Positions 8,166 through 17,203 of a stretch of DNA of 64,000 nucleotides are shown here, piece after piece. The stretch is from Pseudomonadota bacterium (lineage in GTDB: Bacteria; Pseudomonadota; Gammaproteobacteria; Steroidobacterales; Woeseiaceae): NCBI GenBank assembly GCA_027621915.1, contig JAQCAD010000015.1, positions 1 through 64,000 of the forward strand. The letters run 5' to 3'. Position 1 is the stretch's first letter. The number at the start of each line of letters is the position of its first letter. The notes beneath the pieces are model-generated. The model had not been told where the DNA came from. It ran no database searches and saw only the letters and a list, made by a program, of their open reading frames with translations. The translations under genes and the position numbers were made by a program.

Positions 8166-8713
8166 TGGATTTCACGCCGACCCATATTCCGGACGTTATC
8201 GTCATTGATCCGCTCGTGCATGAAGACGGGCGTGGATTCCTGATGGAGACCTGGCAGGCTGATCGTTTTCGTGCGGCGGGCATTGACGCGAACTTCGTGC
8301 AGGATGTTCACAGTCGCTCGACCAGCGGGACGGTTCGTGGTCTGCATTATCAGATCAGCCAGGCGCAGGGGAAACTGATTCGCGTCATCCGCGGCGAGGC
8401 ATTCGACGTTGCTGTCGACCTCAGGAAATCGTCGGCAACATTTGGACGATGGGTTGGCGAAATTTTGTCGGAAGAAAATCGAAAGCTCATCTGGGTGCCC
8501 CCGGGTTTCGCACACGGATTCATGGTGCTGAGCGACGTCGCCGATTTTGAATACCGGATGACCGACTATCATGCTCCTGAATACGCCCGATCCATCCGAT
8601 GGGACGATCCGGACATTGCCATTGCATGGCCTTCGGAGCCCGGCAGGGTTCCGTTGATGTCGGAAGCTGACAGCAATGGTGTCGCCTTTAAGAATGCGGA
8701 AGTTTATGCGTAG
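8165..8713 (+). CDS. rmlC: dTDP-4-dehydrorhamnose 3,5-epimerase
   Basis: RmlC (RfbC) epimerises C3 and C5 of dTDP-4-keto-6-deoxyglucose. It has 182 residues, the usual length. Cupin-fold motifs are clear: DGRGFLMETW, FVQDVHSRSTSGTVRGLHYQ with the catalytic His, GEAFDVAVDLR, and VPPGFAHGFMVLSD. The ATG at 8165 overlaps the rmlA stop as TGATG, which I prefer to an in-frame TTG three bases earlier. The end overlaps the start of rmlB. Confidence 0.96.
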   Translation: MDFTPTHIPDVIVIDPLVHEDGRGFLMETWQADRFRAAGIDANFVQDVHSRSTSGTVRGLHYQISQAQGKLIRVIRGEAFDVAVDLRKSSATFGRWVGEILSEENRKLIWVPPGFAHGFMVLSDVADFEYRMTDYHAPEYARSIRWDDPDIAIAWPSEPGRVPLMSEADSNGVAFKNAEVYA

Positions 8714-9806
8714 ACTTCTGGTAACCGGTGGCGCGGGATTTATCGGTGCCAATTTCGTTCGATACTGGGCCGGCAAATATCCCGATGACCAGATCGTCGT
8801 GCTGGATGCGCTGACGTATGCGGGCAATATGGCGAATCTGCAGGGCCTGGACGAATTTGCTGGATTCGAGTTTGTGCATGGCGACATTGCAGATCAGAAA
8901 CTCGTTACTTCGCTGTTGGTCGATCAAAAGCTCGATACGATTGTGCATTTCGCGGCAGAGTCACACGTGGACCGTTCCATCCACGAGCCCGACGCATTCA
9001 TCAGGACGAACGTAAACGGAACTCACAATTTGCTGCGAGTGGCCCGTGAGGTGTGGCTGAATAGGGACGATGCGCCGCCTTCACATCTATTTCACCATGT
9101 GTCGACCGATGAAGTGTATGGCACTTTGGGTCCGGATGATCCTGCTTTCACCGAAAAAACACCGTACGCACCAAACTCACCCTATGCCGCGAGTAAGGCC
9201 GCGTCAGATCACCTGGTTCGCTCGTATCACCATACTTTCGGTTTGCGCGTAACGACCAGTAACTGCTCGAACAATTACGGTCCATATCAGTTTCCTGAAA
9301 AGTTAATTCCGTTAATGATTGTCAATGCATTGACCGGAAAGACATTGCCGGTTTACGGCGATGGATCAAATATTCGGGATTGGTTGTACGTCGAGGATCA
9401 TTGCAGAGGCATAGACCTTGTCATCAGTCGGGGGAAAGCAGGCGAGACTTACAATTTGGGCGGCAATAACGAGCATGCGAATATCGATATTGTCAGGGAG
9501 ATTTGTGCGCGAACAGACACATTGTTTGCCGAACGACCGGAGCTTGCTGTGGCATTCCCTGACGCACCTGCGGCAACCGGCAAACCGACGGAGTCACTCG
9601 TTTCGTTTGTCAAGGATCGCCTGGGCCACGACTGGCGGTATGCAATCGACGCGACGAAGTCGACAAACGAGTTAGGCTATTTACCGACGGAAGATTTTGA
9701 TTCAGGACTCGGTCAGACAATCGACTGGATGCTGTCCAATGAGGCGTGGTGGCGCGCTGTGATGGATGGCAGTTACCGGGCATGGCTCGAAAGGAACTAT
9801 GCCTGA
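8706..9806 (+). CDS. rmlB: dTDP-glucose 4,6-dehydratase
   Basis: RmlB (RfbB) converts dTDP-glucose to dTDP-4-keto-6-deoxyglucose with bound NAD. It has 366 residues. GGAGFIGANFVR binds NAD, STDEVYG carries the catalytic Asp-Glu pair, and YAASKA is the YxxxK motif; NNYGPYQFPEKLIP is also typical. The ATG at 8706 gives the standard N-terminus with GGAAG just upstream; an ATG at 8694 would add four residues. It overlaps the last 8 bases of rmlC. Its 3' end overlaps the convergent GT2 gene by 10 bases. The gene order A-C-B lacks a separate rmlD. Confidence 0.96.
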   Translation: MRRLLVTGGAGFIGANFVRYWAGKYPDDQIVVLDALTYAGNMANLQGLDEFAGFEFVHGDIADQKLVTSLLVDQKLDTIVHFAAESHVDRSIHEPDAFIRTNVNGTHNLLRVAREVWLNRDDAPPSHLFHHVSTDEVYGTLGPDDPAFTEKTPYAPNSPYAASKAASDHLVRSYHHTFGLRVTTSNCSNNYGPYQFPEKLIPLMIVNALTGKTLPVYGDGSNIRDWLYVEDHCRGIDLVISRGKAGETYNLGGNNEHANIDIVREICARTDTLFAERPELAVAFPDAPAATGKPTESLVSFVKDRLGHDWRYAIDATKSTNELGYLPTEDFDSGLGQTIDWMLSNEAWWRAVMDGSYRAWLERNYA

Positions 9807-10765
9807 TTGGCTTGCGCTCGCGGACTGATCCAGCTGCCGCTCCGGAGCGCTCCGATGTAGTAGCCCAGCAGCCCCTTGAGCATCCTGCTTCGTACCCGCA
9901 ACGCCGGTATCTGGCGCAGACTGATCAAGTCCAGAAAAGCAGCCAGGATAAGGCCCGGCACCCTGACAAGTATGATCAGGCCATGCGTTAACCACCGCTT
10001 CAGCCCCCTGGTGTGCTTCGAGGTGTAGACGTGCTTCGATATGATCACTTCGAGCTTGGTCATAGACTTGACCTGCACATTGATCCGACTTGAGCCGCCA
10101 TGAGCGTGGACGACCTGCACCTTCGGCGTGTAGGCGACCCGCAGCCCTGCCTGGTGTGCGCGACGACACAGATCCGCGTCCTCAACGTACATCCAGTAAT
10201 CCGGTGACCAACCGCCAATTGCGTCGTAGTCGCTTCTGTCAATCAACAGGAAGGACCCGGTGACCCAATCGCAGTAAACCAGCTCGCGATGGTCTGCCCG
10301 GGGGTCAGTAGAGCGCGATGGTGCGACTACGCGAAGGAGTGCCTTCAAAGTCTTGCTTTGATTTAACAGGTTGGGGAACTCGTCAAACACTTTCTGTGGT
10401 CGACCGTCTGTGCCCACCTGCTTTGGCGACAATAGCGCGACGTCCGGATAGGCTGATTTTTCGGCCATTAGCGCCTGTATTTCATCAACTGTAGCCACGA
10501 CATCCGGGTTCATGAACAGGAGCCGCTTTCCCTGTGCCTCAGCGGCTCCTATGCGGCAGCCGAAACCGAAGCCGGTGTTGGCCGAACTTGCGATGAGTTT
10601 GACCCAAGCGTATCGGCTCTGAAACTCCTGGAAAGTGACCGGGTCAGATTCGTTGTCGACGACGATGATTTCCCAGTCAGCCGGGAATCCGGGATGAATA
10701 GCGTCGAGAGCGGACTGCAGGTGCCCCCATGCCTTGTAGTTAACGATGATAATCGACAATTTCAT
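9797..10765 (-). CDS. Glycosyltransferase family 2, rhamnosyltransferase-like
   Basis: A 322-residue inverting GT-A glycosyltransferase. The N-terminus is SIIIVNYKAW, then VVDNESDP, SSANTGFGFG and the metal-binding-type FMNPDV. The acceptor side has WVTGSFLLIDRSDYDAIGG and YVEDADLCRRAHQAG, which is typical of dTDP-rhamnosyltransferases (WbbL type). A basic C-terminus with a hydrophobic segment (LIILVRVPGLILAAFLDLI) suggests membrane association. Its ATG overlaps the upstream permease stop by 4 bases. The rml genes next to it suggest a dTDP-deoxyhexose donor; this is inference. Confidence 0.88.
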   Translation of the reverse strand: MKLSIIIVNYKAWGHLQSALDAIHPGFPADWEIIVVDNESDPVTFQEFQSRYAWVKLIASSANTGFGFGCRIGAAEAQGKRLLFMNPDVVATVDEIQALMAEKSAYPDVALLSPKQVGTDGRPQKVFDEFPNLLNQSKTLKALLRVVAPSRSTDPRADHRELVYCDWVTGSFLLIDRSDYDAIGGWSPDYWMYVEDADLCRRAHQAGLRVAYTPKVQVVHAHGGSSRINVQVKSMTKLEVIISKHVYTSKHTRGLKRWLTHGLIILVRVPGLILAAFLDLISLRQIPALRVRSRMLKGLLGYYIGALRSGSWISPRAQANQA

Positions 10766-12084
10766 GAGGCAGAGCGCGACGAACTTTTGACATGGGACAG
10801 GAAGTAGACGATAAGGCCGGAACCGATGACGCCTAGGCCGAACAGGCCCTCAACTGGTTTGTTCATCAATACGAACCACAGCGTCCAACCGGTCAGCGAC
10901 AGATAGACGAGCGGCGGGACCGGGTAGAGAAAAGTGCGGTAAGGCCGAGGCAGGTCTGGCTGCTTTCTTCTCAGAACAAATACACCGGCTACGGTCGCGA
11001 AGCTATTGAGTGCGAGCGTAAAACCGGCGAAAACAAGAATTGATTCGAAACTTGAGCTGAGTACGAAACCGATGGCGAGCGCCGACTGAATATGGATTGC
11101 TCGGCTCGGAATCCCGTCTTTGTTTCTTTTCGCAAGAAAACCAAGTGCCTTGAAGTCTTCGCCGATAACCTGCAGAACACGTGGACCGGCGATTGTCATT
11201 GCGCTGACCGTCGACACCAGCAGCGATGCAAGTACGATTCCGGTGAATTGGCCACCTAGCTCGCCGAACGCCGCCTGAGCGGCGATGAATCCGACTTCCA
11301 GCTCTCCCTTTAGTGCATCCACCGATGCTGTGTAGAGAAAGACGAAATTGAGGGATACGTACAGGATCGTGACGACCAGGGTGCCGGTCAAGAGGATGCC
11401 AGGAAGAGTTCGTTGCGGATTCTCGAGTTCGCTACTGAGGTAAGTTGCGGCATTCCACCCTGTGTAGGCGTAGCTCACGTAAATCAACGAAACCGCGAAT
11501 GCGCTGCTTGTTAACAAGGCGCCATCACCGCGAGCCGGGAGAAATTGAATCGGCTGAGGCGTATCAATCGCGAAGATCGCAGCGAGACAAAATCCGACGA
11601 TCACGCCAACTTTAAGGATCGTGAACACAACTTGCAGTCCACCCGAATTGCGTCTGCTGCTACTGTGAATAATTGTCAATCCGACGATCAATCCAACCGC
11701 CAGTACTTTCTGGACCCATTCCGGCGAAGTTGTTGGAAAGATCGTCGTTGCGTATGCCGCGAACGTTATGGCGGCTAATGCGGTCGGGCCGGCGAAGCCG
11801 ATGGTCGCCGAGGTCCAGCCTGAAACAAAGCCGGCCGCCGGATGATAAATCCGTGCCAGGAAATTGTACTCGCCGCCGGAGCGGGGTATTGCTGCACCGA
11901 GTTCCGCGTAAGTCATCGCGCCACAAACGGCGATCAGACCGCCGATCGCCCACAGCATCAGAATGACGAATCCGGATTGTATGTCGAGCAGTTGGAATCC
12001 CAGGCTGGTAAAGACACCGGTGCCAACCATGTTGGCGATTACCACGGCCGTGACCGTCGTGAATTTGAATTTAGTCGAGGACAT
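10762..12084 (-). CDS. APC-superfamily amino acid permease
   Basis: A 440-residue inner-membrane transporter with about twelve hydrophobic segments. The first helix carries ANMVGTGVFTSLG, the unwound substrate-binding glycine motif of the APC fold. GAMTYAELGAAIPRSGGEYNFL and GWTSATIGFAGPTALAA are also typical of amino acid/polyamine exchangers. It is translationally coupled to the downstream GT2 gene (4-base overlap), an odd partner. It lies 222 bases downstream of the amino-acid-metabolism operon and may serve it. Substrate unknown. Confidence 0.88.
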   Translation of the reverse strand: MSSTKFKFTTVTAVVIANMVGTGVFTSLGFQLLDIQSGFVILMLWAIGGLIAVCGAMTYAELGAAIPRSGGEYNFLARIYHPAAGFVSGWTSATIGFAGPTALAAITFAAYATTIFPTTSPEWVQKVLAVGLIVGLTIIHSSSRRNSGGLQVVFTILKVGVIVGFCLAAIFAIDTPQPIQFLPARGDGALLTSSAFAVSLIYVSYAYTGWNAATYLSSELENPQRTLPGILLTGTLVVTILYVSLNFVFLYTASVDALKGELEVGFIAAQAAFGELGGQFTGIVLASLLVSTVSAMTIAGPRVLQVIGEDFKALGFLAKRNKDGIPSRAIHIQSALAIGFVLSSSFESILVFAGFTLALNSFATVAGVFVLRRKQPDLPRPYRTFLYPVPPLVYLSLTGWTLWFVLMNKPVEGLFGLGVIGSGLIVYFLSHVKSSSRSAS

Positions 12085-12306
12085 GCAGAGTTTGCGCTTT
12101 CTGGTCTTCTTGTCGGGCCATTATTGCGACGAATTCGTGGCCCGTCCAACTGGCAGTGCACCGGCCCGTCCCGCACCGCATCGTGATCCGGAAGTATCGC
12201 CGTTCGTCGAATACATTAGGCTGGAATAACAAGGCGTTGCGCGTTAAAAGACATGTGAAACATTATGAGTTCGACGAGACCCTGATTATTGGCTTGCCCG
12301 CCATTT

Positions 12307-13608
12307 TCACCGGCGTGACGGGCTGGGGCGGATAAGGAGTTGGTCATGCCCGGGTTGCCGGACAGATATTGCCGTCCCGATTGCACGCTGCAACGCGTCG
12401 ATATTCACAGTCGGATTGGCCGCTACGTGTCGGACCCAGCCTAGGTCGCCGATCGTCGTGGTCGACGCCGAACCTTCGGGCAGTCGGTCGATCAGGTCCC
12501 GTACGTCGGTATTGTCTTTGGTACGCCACAAAATCACGCCGCTGGCATTAGGTCCGTACAGTCGTACATTCGCCTGTTTGTCGAGATAATCGAACAGCAT
12601 CTGGGCCGACTCCATCGCGCCGTTGATACGCATCTCCAGGCCGGCCCGGCCCCAGGAAAGCAAAGTGGCAAACAGCGGAACCGCGTTCGCGCTGCGCGAT
12701 CCCATTACGCCAATGTTGGGTGACGCGAGATAAGCGCCCCCGAAACTTACCGCCCTGTGAGCGGCGGCGGAATCCCGAAACAGTACCAAACCGGATTCCT
12801 TGGGCTGGAAAAACCATTTATGAGCGGACATGGCAATCGAGTCCGCTGTATCAATTCCGTTGAGCCTGCCGCGGTGTTTGCTGGACAGTCGTAACGGGCC
12901 TGCCCAGGCCGCATCCACATGCTTCCACGCTGCGTTGCCTGTCAGCGTCAGGTCGTCCAATGCACCGGCACTCGTCGTACCTGCCGTGAGCACAATGGCT
13001 GAATCTGAAAGGTCAGCGGGAAGCTGCTCACGGTCGATCTGACCGAACCCCGTTGTATCGACAGCGAGGTAATCAAGTCCGAGTATGTGGGCGGACTTCG
13101 CAACGGACAGATGCGAAGCGGTCGACGAAACCACGCGCCTGATTCCCTTGATTTCCCTGGCGGCCCAAAGCGCAGTCAGGTTCGCGACTGTCGAACCCGG
13201 CGTCATATGTCCGCCGTTCATGCCGAAGCAGGGAGCGAGCCAGCGGACAACCAGGTCTTCGATGTCGCGCGCCGCTGGCGCGACGTCGGGATGAAGCAGA
13301 TTCTGATTTAACGCCGCATTCCAAAGAGACGTTGCCCAGGTCACCCAGGGCGTGGGTGGATCCATATGTGCGAACGCCGTTTCGGCGTTTAATCGCCGTG
13401 CGTGACCGATCACCAGCGGCGCCAGCAATTCGAGGGCTTTAATTTCGCCAATGCCCTCCTCAGGGAGTATTGCCGAAAACTCCGGCCTGGCAGATTCGAG
13501 AGATGGTTGAAGAATCGCATCAAGCGCTTTGTGCAACGCCTCTCGATCAGGGTCAAATGACGTATCGATCCTAACGCTCCAGTGCGAATTCGTCTGCGTC
13601 TTTATCAA
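12307..13608 (-). CDS. Group II PLP-dependent amino acid decarboxylase
   Basis: A pyridoxal-phosphate enzyme of the glutamate/DOPA/diaminobutyrate decarboxylase fold, about 410-433 residues. HMTPGSTVANLTALWAARE holds phosphate-binding residues, HVDAAWAGP contains the cofactor-ring Asp, and SAHKWFFQP has the Schiff-base Lys. The start is uncertain. The frame opens far into the upstream amidase gene, but no ATG lies near the junction. TTG codons at 13608 (overlapping the amidase by 38 bases) or 13536 are the candidates. It is the last gene of a four-gene operon for glutamate-family metabolism, so an acidic amino acid substrate is plausible but unproven. Confidence 0.8.
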   Translation of the reverse strand: MIKTQTNSHWSVRIDTSFDPDREALHKALDAILQPSLESARPEFSAILPEEGIGEIKALELLAPLVIGHARRLNAETAFAHMDPPTPWVTWATSLWNAALNQNLLHPDVAPAARDIEDLVVRWLAPCFGMNGGHMTPGSTVANLTALWAAREIKGIRRVVSSTASHLSVAKSAHILGLDYLAVDTTGFGQIDREQLPADLSDSAIVLTAGTTSAGALDDLTLTGNAAWKHVDAAWAGPLRLSSKHRGRLNGIDTADSIAMSAHKWFFQPKESGLVLFRDSAAAHRAVSFGGAYLASPNIGVMGSRSANAVPLFATLLSWGRAGLEMRINGAMESAQMLFDYLDKQANVRLYGPNASGVILWRTKDNTDVRDLIDRLPEGSASTTTIGDLGWVRHVAANPTVNIDALQRAIGTAISVRQPGHDQLLIRPSPSRR

Positions 13609-14347
13609 ACGGGAACTTATCTCGAAAATTTCTGAGCGTCGCGAGGTCAAGCGTTGCTGTTCCAGTGCCTTCCTGATCTCCCAGATCGACGAGGTCATTT
13701 CCAAGGTAGTCGATGATGGCACTTCCGCCGATATACGGCAGATCGTTGCCATCCAGTCCCACGCGGTTTACGCCGGCCAGGTAACTCAAATTTTCGATCG
13801 CGCGCGCCCGTAGCAGGGTGGCCCAGGCGTTGTGCCGGCGGCTGGGCCAGTTCGCGACATACAGCAGCAGGTCGTAATCGCCGCGGTTTCGGCTCCAGAC
13901 CGGAAATCGGAGGTCGTAGCAAATCATCGGGCGAATTCGAAAACCCTTGATCTCGAACGTTCGCAGGATATTGCCAGGGGCATAGTGACTGTGTTCGTCA
14001 GCAAGACGAAAAAGGTGGCGCTTATCGTACGTGGCTGCGGAGCCATCGGGCATCACGCAGATAAATCGATTGAAGTATGAATTGCCATCGACAACTATCA
14101 CGCTGCCGCATACAGCGGCCCCATGGGTGGCTGCGATTTGTTTCATCCACACGACTGTATCGCCGTCCATGGGTTCTGCGAGTCCTGGCGCGTCCATCGA
14201 AAAACCGGTCGTAAACATCTCGGGCAAGACGATGAGGTCTGTCTGTTCCCTGATGTTCTGGATCGCCAGGCTGAACATTTCACGGTTTCGTCGGGCGTCG
14301 TGCCAGTGGAGATTTGACTGCACGATAGATACTTTCAAAGTTGGCAT
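13571..14347 (-). CDS. yafV: Omega-amidase, YafV/Nit2-type carbon-nitrogen hydrolase
   Basis: A 258-residue cytoplasmic nitrilase-superfamily amidase. The catalytic triad is visible: Glu in VLPEMFTTGFSM, Lys in YDKRHLF and Cys in MICYDLRFPVWSRN. These flanking residues are the ones seen in YafV/Nit2 omega-amidases, which hydrolyse 2-oxoglutaramate or 2-oxosuccinamate. It overlaps the aminotransferase gene upstream by 13 bases, the classic glutamine-transaminase plus omega-amidase pairing. Together these convert glutamine to 2-oxoglutarate while re-aminating keto acids such as the methionine keto acid. Confidence 0.9.
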   Translation of the reverse strand: MPTLKVSIVQSNLHWHDARRNREMFSLAIQNIREQTDLIVLPEMFTTGFSMDAPGLAEPMDGDTVVWMKQIAATHGAAVCGSVIVVDGNSYFNRFICVMPDGSAATYDKRHLFRLADEHSHYAPGNILRTFEIKGFRIRPMICYDLRFPVWSRNRGDYDLLLYVANWPSRRHNAWATLLRARAIENLSYLAGVNRVGLDGNDLPYIGGSAIIDYLGNDLVDLGDQEGTGTATLDLATLRNFRDKFPFDKDADEFALER

Positions 14348-15501
14348 AGTCTTCCTGCCGCTTCCACGAGCATGTCGTCATCTTTGGCAAAGCAGAATCT
14401 CAATTTTCGACTGGCGGGTGTCTGTTCGCAAAAAACAGAAATAGGAATTGATGCCACCCCGATTTCCCGCGTTAATCTTTTCGCGTAAGAGACATCATCT
14501 TCATCTGTGATATTCGAATAATCCAATATTTGGAAAAAAGTACCATTGGCCGGGCGAAATCGAAATCGAGACTCACTGACAAGTGCGCAAAAACGATCTC
14601 GTTTCTCCTCGTAAAATGCCGGCAATGCCGCGTAATGATCGGGTGTCCGCGCCATGTAATCTCCAAGTGCATGTTGAATTGGTGAAACTACGGCGTAGCA
14701 AACCCATTGATGTATCTTGCGAAACTCATTGCTTAGTGCGGGCGGGGCGACGCAATAGCCAACTTTCCAGCCGGTTGCGTGATAAGTCTTGCCGAATGAC
14801 GAGATGACGAATGATCGCTGCCACAACTCGTCGTGCCTTATAAAGCTCTGGTGCGCGGCTCCATCGAAAACAATATGCTCATAAACCTCGTCAGAGAGCA
14901 GGTAGACTTTCGTGTCACGTACGATATCGGCAAGCACGTCCAGGTCGGCGGCACTGAGGATGACCCCGGTCGGATTGTGCGGAAAGTTCAGAATGATGAG
15001 TCGCGTCTTTTCATTTATCGAATCTTTCAGACGTTCCCAGTCGATATGAAAGTCCGGTTTTTCCGTAGTTACAATCAACGGGATATGTACGGTTTTACCA
15101 CCAGCCAGCGTGACTGACGGTTCATAGGAGTCATACGCAGGATCAAAAACGATTACCTCATCGCCGGGGTGAACAATTGCCTGAATGGCACTGAACAACC
15201 CCTCCGTTGCACCGTCGCAAACGGTGACTTCACGGTCCGGATCGACGCTACGACCATAGAGCATTGATACTTTTTCGGCGATTGACTGGCGAAGTGCCGG
15301 TACGCCAAGCATCGGCGCGTACTGATTGCCATTATTGTTCAGGTAATGGGTAACCAGGTCGAGGAGGGCCTGATCCGGGTTAAAGCTTGGGAAGCCCTGC
15401 GACAGGTTAATTGCTTTGTGTTCGATCGCCAGCGCACTCATCACTGCGAATATCGTGGTGCCGGAGTCCGGCAGCTTTGTGTCCATTGGAGCTTCGCTCA
15501 A
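14335..15501 (-). CDS. ybdL: Methionine/glutamine aminotransferase, YbdL-like
   Basis: A 388-residue class I/II PLP aminotransferase. NLSQGFPSF near the N-terminus, VTVCDGATEGLFSAI, NFPHNPTG, LLSDEVYEHIVFDG and SSFGKTYHATGWKVGY (with the Schiff-base Lys) are the family hallmarks. The YbdL group uses methionine and aromatic amino acids with glutamine-type donors. It starts 3 bases after the stop of the aldehyde dehydrogenase gene and overlaps the omega-amidase, so all three are one transcript. A second ATG five codons in is an alternative start. Confidence 0.9.
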   Translation of the reverse strand: MSEAPMDTKLPDSGTTIFAVMSALAIEHKAINLSQGFPSFNPDQALLDLVTHYLNNNGNQYAPMLGVPALRQSIAEKVSMLYGRSVDPDREVTVCDGATEGLFSAIQAIVHPGDEVIVFDPAYDSYEPSVTLAGGKTVHIPLIVTTEKPDFHIDWERLKDSINEKTRLIILNFPHNPTGVILSAADLDVLADIVRDTKVYLLSDEVYEHIVFDGAAHQSFIRHDELWQRSFVISSFGKTYHATGWKVGYCVAPPALSNEFRKIHQWVCYAVVSPIQHALGDYMARTPDHYAALPAFYEEKRDRFCALVSESRFRFRPANGTFFQILDYSNITDEDDVSYAKRLTREIGVASIPISVFCEQTPASRKLRFCFAKDDDMLVEAAGRLCQL

Positions 15502-15504
15502 CGT

Positions 15505-17088
15505 CTAGCTGACTGGCGGAATTTCCCATCCGCCTGGTATCGAACTCTGATCCATGATGACCTCACGATGGTGGCTCCACGTGACGTGAATGGCCTCGGT
15601 GGTACCAATGCCGGCACCTCGAGGGTCACCACCTGGCCCAAACCAGTGATTCTGTGGCGCGCCTGTCGTTCTTGCCCTGATGCCACAATAAGTCGTCCCA
15701 TTGACAGTGGCACCGAGCACCGCATTCTGAAAATCAACATCCTTGCTGACCACCGCTGCGGTCAGATGGTGGGACATTCTTTCCAGCACATCCAGCACCT
15801 TCGGCAGATCCCCGTCTCCCCATGTGACGATGACCTGGAACGGACCAAACAACTCAGTGGTAATCAGCTCGAAGTACCTGCCCGCGACCGCATCGATGGA
15901 AACCTTGACGGCGGTGGGCTCCATCGCCCCGTAACACGCCGGAATCGAATGGTTTTTCAAAGGCTTACCACCGAAAAGCAGTTCGGCGCCTGGTACGGCC
16001 AGCATCGCGTCGATGTGTGCCTTCATCTGGTCATTCGTCCACGTGAGTACGGGGCCGAGCGACAGATCGTTCAGGTTTCGACGGCCGGCGAGTTCGCCGA
16101 GTTTTGGTAACAACGCATCCGCCCAATTGTTGTGCACCATTACCATGCTTTGTGCTGAACATTTCTGCCCGGATGAATTGTATGCGTCTTCGTCGCATTG
16201 CCATGCGACGTAGTCGACCTGGTCGGGGTGGAAATCGGGTCCAATGACTTTCCAGTCGAACCCGGCATCTTCTATTCTGACCGCACCATTCATTATTTCG
16301 GACAATCGTTCTGCGACGCCACTGGATCCAGTGAATTGCACCAGTCGGATATGGTCGCGAGAGTCCTCGATCAGCCGCCCCATGTCTGTGCCCCTGCAAT
16401 GAATCATGTCGACGTCATTCGGATCCAGACCTGCGTGGATTAGCAATCGCACGAATTGCTCGAGAACGACGCTGACTTTGGTCTCGGGCTTGATCAGAGG
16501 CCGGTTGCCCATCGCCAGCGCGCCGACCAGTTGCAGGGCCGGAATTTCGAGGGGGAAGTTGAATGGGGCGATGATGACGACCGGACCGTACGGCCACCGG
16601 TAACCCCTCGATTCCTGACCGTCATGGTTCCCCGGATTCGAAAAACCACGGGCGAGGAAACGAACGCCATCACCGGCCAGGTTCTCAAGGAATACCCGGG
16701 TAACGACCGTCTCTCCAAGACTCTGATTCCAGCTTTTTGGCATAACTCGCTGGGTCAGTTTGGTAAAAAAATTTTCTACCTGTGGAGTTGCCAGGAGTGC
16801 CGCTGCACGTGCACAGACCTGCCCGAGGTACACATACCGACCCGGGTTTTTCAGCGGATTATGCAGTCCGGATTTCGGGCAACTCTTCAGGCCCTCGACA
16901 TAGGGCGAGAAATCGGTCGTGTGAGGTTCTTTGATGAATGCATCGCCATTCATGGGGTCAACGACGTCGTCATAACGTCCATCGCCGTTAACCCACTTGC
17001 CACCTACGAGGTTCTGCAGAATTCCTGGATTGGCTGCTGTCATGCCATCGAACGGGTCGACAGTCGCAAATTCGGGCACTCGGGACAT
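15505..17088 (-). CDS. Plant-type (ALDH12) 1-pyrroline-5-carboxylate dehydrogenase
   Basis: A 527-residue NAD-dependent aldehyde dehydrogenase closely resembling plant mitochondrial P5C dehydrogenase (ALDH12A1) over its whole length. Shared segments include GKWVNGDGRY, VDPMNGDAFIK, SGLHNPLKNPGRY, GYRWPYGPVVIIAPFNFPLE, SSGQKCSAQSM with the catalytic Cys, and TTGAPQNHWFGPGGDPRG. It would oxidise P5C/glutamate semialdehyde to glutamate. I chose the ATG at 17088 because AGGAGA lies six bases upstream; the open frame reaches 17352 into the 4.5S RNA. It heads the operon with aminotransferase, omega-amidase and decarboxylase. Most gammaproteobacteria use the unrelated PutA fusion for this step. Confidence 0.88.
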   Translation of the reverse strand: MSRVPEFATVDPFDGMTAANPGILQNLVGGKWVNGDGRYDDVVDPMNGDAFIKEPHTTDFSPYVEGLKSCPKSGLHNPLKNPGRYVYLGQVCARAAALLATPQVENFFTKLTQRVMPKSWNQSLGETVVTRVFLENLAGDGVRFLARGFSNPGNHDGQESRGYRWPYGPVVIIAPFNFPLEIPALQLVGALAMGNRPLIKPETKVSVVLEQFVRLLIHAGLDPNDVDMIHCRGTDMGRLIEDSRDHIRLVQFTGSSGVAERLSEIMNGAVRIEDAGFDWKVIGPDFHPDQVDYVAWQCDEDAYNSSGQKCSAQSMVMVHNNWADALLPKLGELAGRRNLNDLSLGPVLTWTNDQMKAHIDAMLAVPGAELLFGGKPLKNHSIPACYGAMEPTAVKVSIDAVAGRYFELITTELFGPFQVIVTWGDGDLPKVLDVLERMSHHLTAAVVSKDVDFQNAVLGATVNGTTYCGIRARTTGAPQNHWFGPGGDPRGAGIGTTEAIHVTWSHHREVIMDQSSIPGGWEIPPVS

Positions 17089-17203
17089 TCTAATCTCCTG
17101 ATCTTTCGTTTCTCTGATCGCCCTCGGCGATGCGCGCAAAGCGAGAGAATAGCAACCTTGACGGTAGATGTTGCAGTAGATTTCGCGATCTCCTCTCATT
17201 GCG

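Noticed and set aside
8129-8887. 252-residue minus-strand ORF opposite rmlC/rmlB
   Set aside because: It is a shadow of two clear enzymes; no family motif is visible.
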